Positions 36,663-36,780 of a stretch of 36,780 nucleotides of DNA are shown piece after piece. The notes below the pieces were generated by a model. It ran no database searches. It was not told the origin of the DNA and was given only the letters and a program-made list of their open reading frames with translations. Source of the DNA: Paulinella micropora (Eukaryota; Cercozoa; Imbricatea; Euglyphida); NCBI GenBank assembly GCA_009731375.1, contig BJOX01000176.1:432345-469124 (forward strand), in the 5' to 3' direction. The stretch's first letter is position 1. Each line of letters starts with the position of its first letter. The translations under genes were made by a program, and so were the position numbers.

Positions 36663-36780
36663 TCCGTCTGGAAGTGTTGGAACTGCCCTTGCGGGGGTGT
36701 CATTAGAGCCTATCGTCAATTCTTCGTACTCCCCTCACGGGTGAGACGATGGAGGCGCATGTGCAGATTTGCATCAGCCA
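36663..36780 (+). mobile_element. 5'-truncated SINE, copy F, cut by window end
   Basis: Begins CCGTCTGGAAGTGTTGGAAC after a TTA/CTA tract and matches the shared body to the last base of the window. Confidence 0.8.

Overview
The window is nuclear DNA from an intron-rich eukaryote. Two multi-exon host genes, dense microsatellites, tRNA-derived SINEs and two retrotransposons fill it; there is no operon-like or prokaryotic structure. The organism cannot be fixed from the sequence. The KDM8/JMJD5 protein uses wording ([23 protein letters not shown]) closer to my memory of plant JMJ30-type proteins than of human KDM8. The Penelope-like element resembles the N-terminal-endonuclease group known from green algae, protists and invertebrates. 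An alga or other protist is therefore my best guess, held weakly.

Layout: 1-922 holds three SINE copies with (TTA)n tails. An ankyrin-repeat gene on the + strand has seven phase-compatible exons from 1681 to 4901 and possible later exons near 5651 and 6459. Its introns are almost entirely microsatellite. A relic LTR at about 7425-7653 is interrupted by a Penelope-like element (7654-13225, - strand) with pseudo-LTRs, a GIY-YIG domain upstream of the RT and a CxC linker; the LTR relic resumes at 13232. A 14,628-bp Ty3/gypsy-like LTR retrotransposon (13512-28139, + strand) follows, with 630-bp LTRs and a 4-bp GAAT target duplication. It carries gag, a probable protease, RT, RNase H and a DD35E integrase. 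Between protease and RT it also has a 786-residue ORF of unknown function and a duplicated Cys-x-Cys module.

The KDM8/JMJD5 gene lies on the - strand from 34823 down to 28851. I reconstructed fourteen exons by splice signals, exon phase and family similarity; every junction keeps phase. The start of the gene falls in or beyond assembly gaps. From 35220 to the end are GGA/GAA/GTA arrays, gaps and more SINE copies.

The most striking pattern is not a gene. In seven places, in both host genes, a short cassette containing a splice site and the adjoining piece of exon has been duplicated two to four times in tandem, usually separated by microsatellite tracts. This leaves decoy acceptors, decoy donors and partial exons beside the exon that keeps the full reading frame. 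A 455-bp dispersed repeat, present twice in opposite orientation (5007-5461 and 31183-31637), sits in TATC microsatellite both times.
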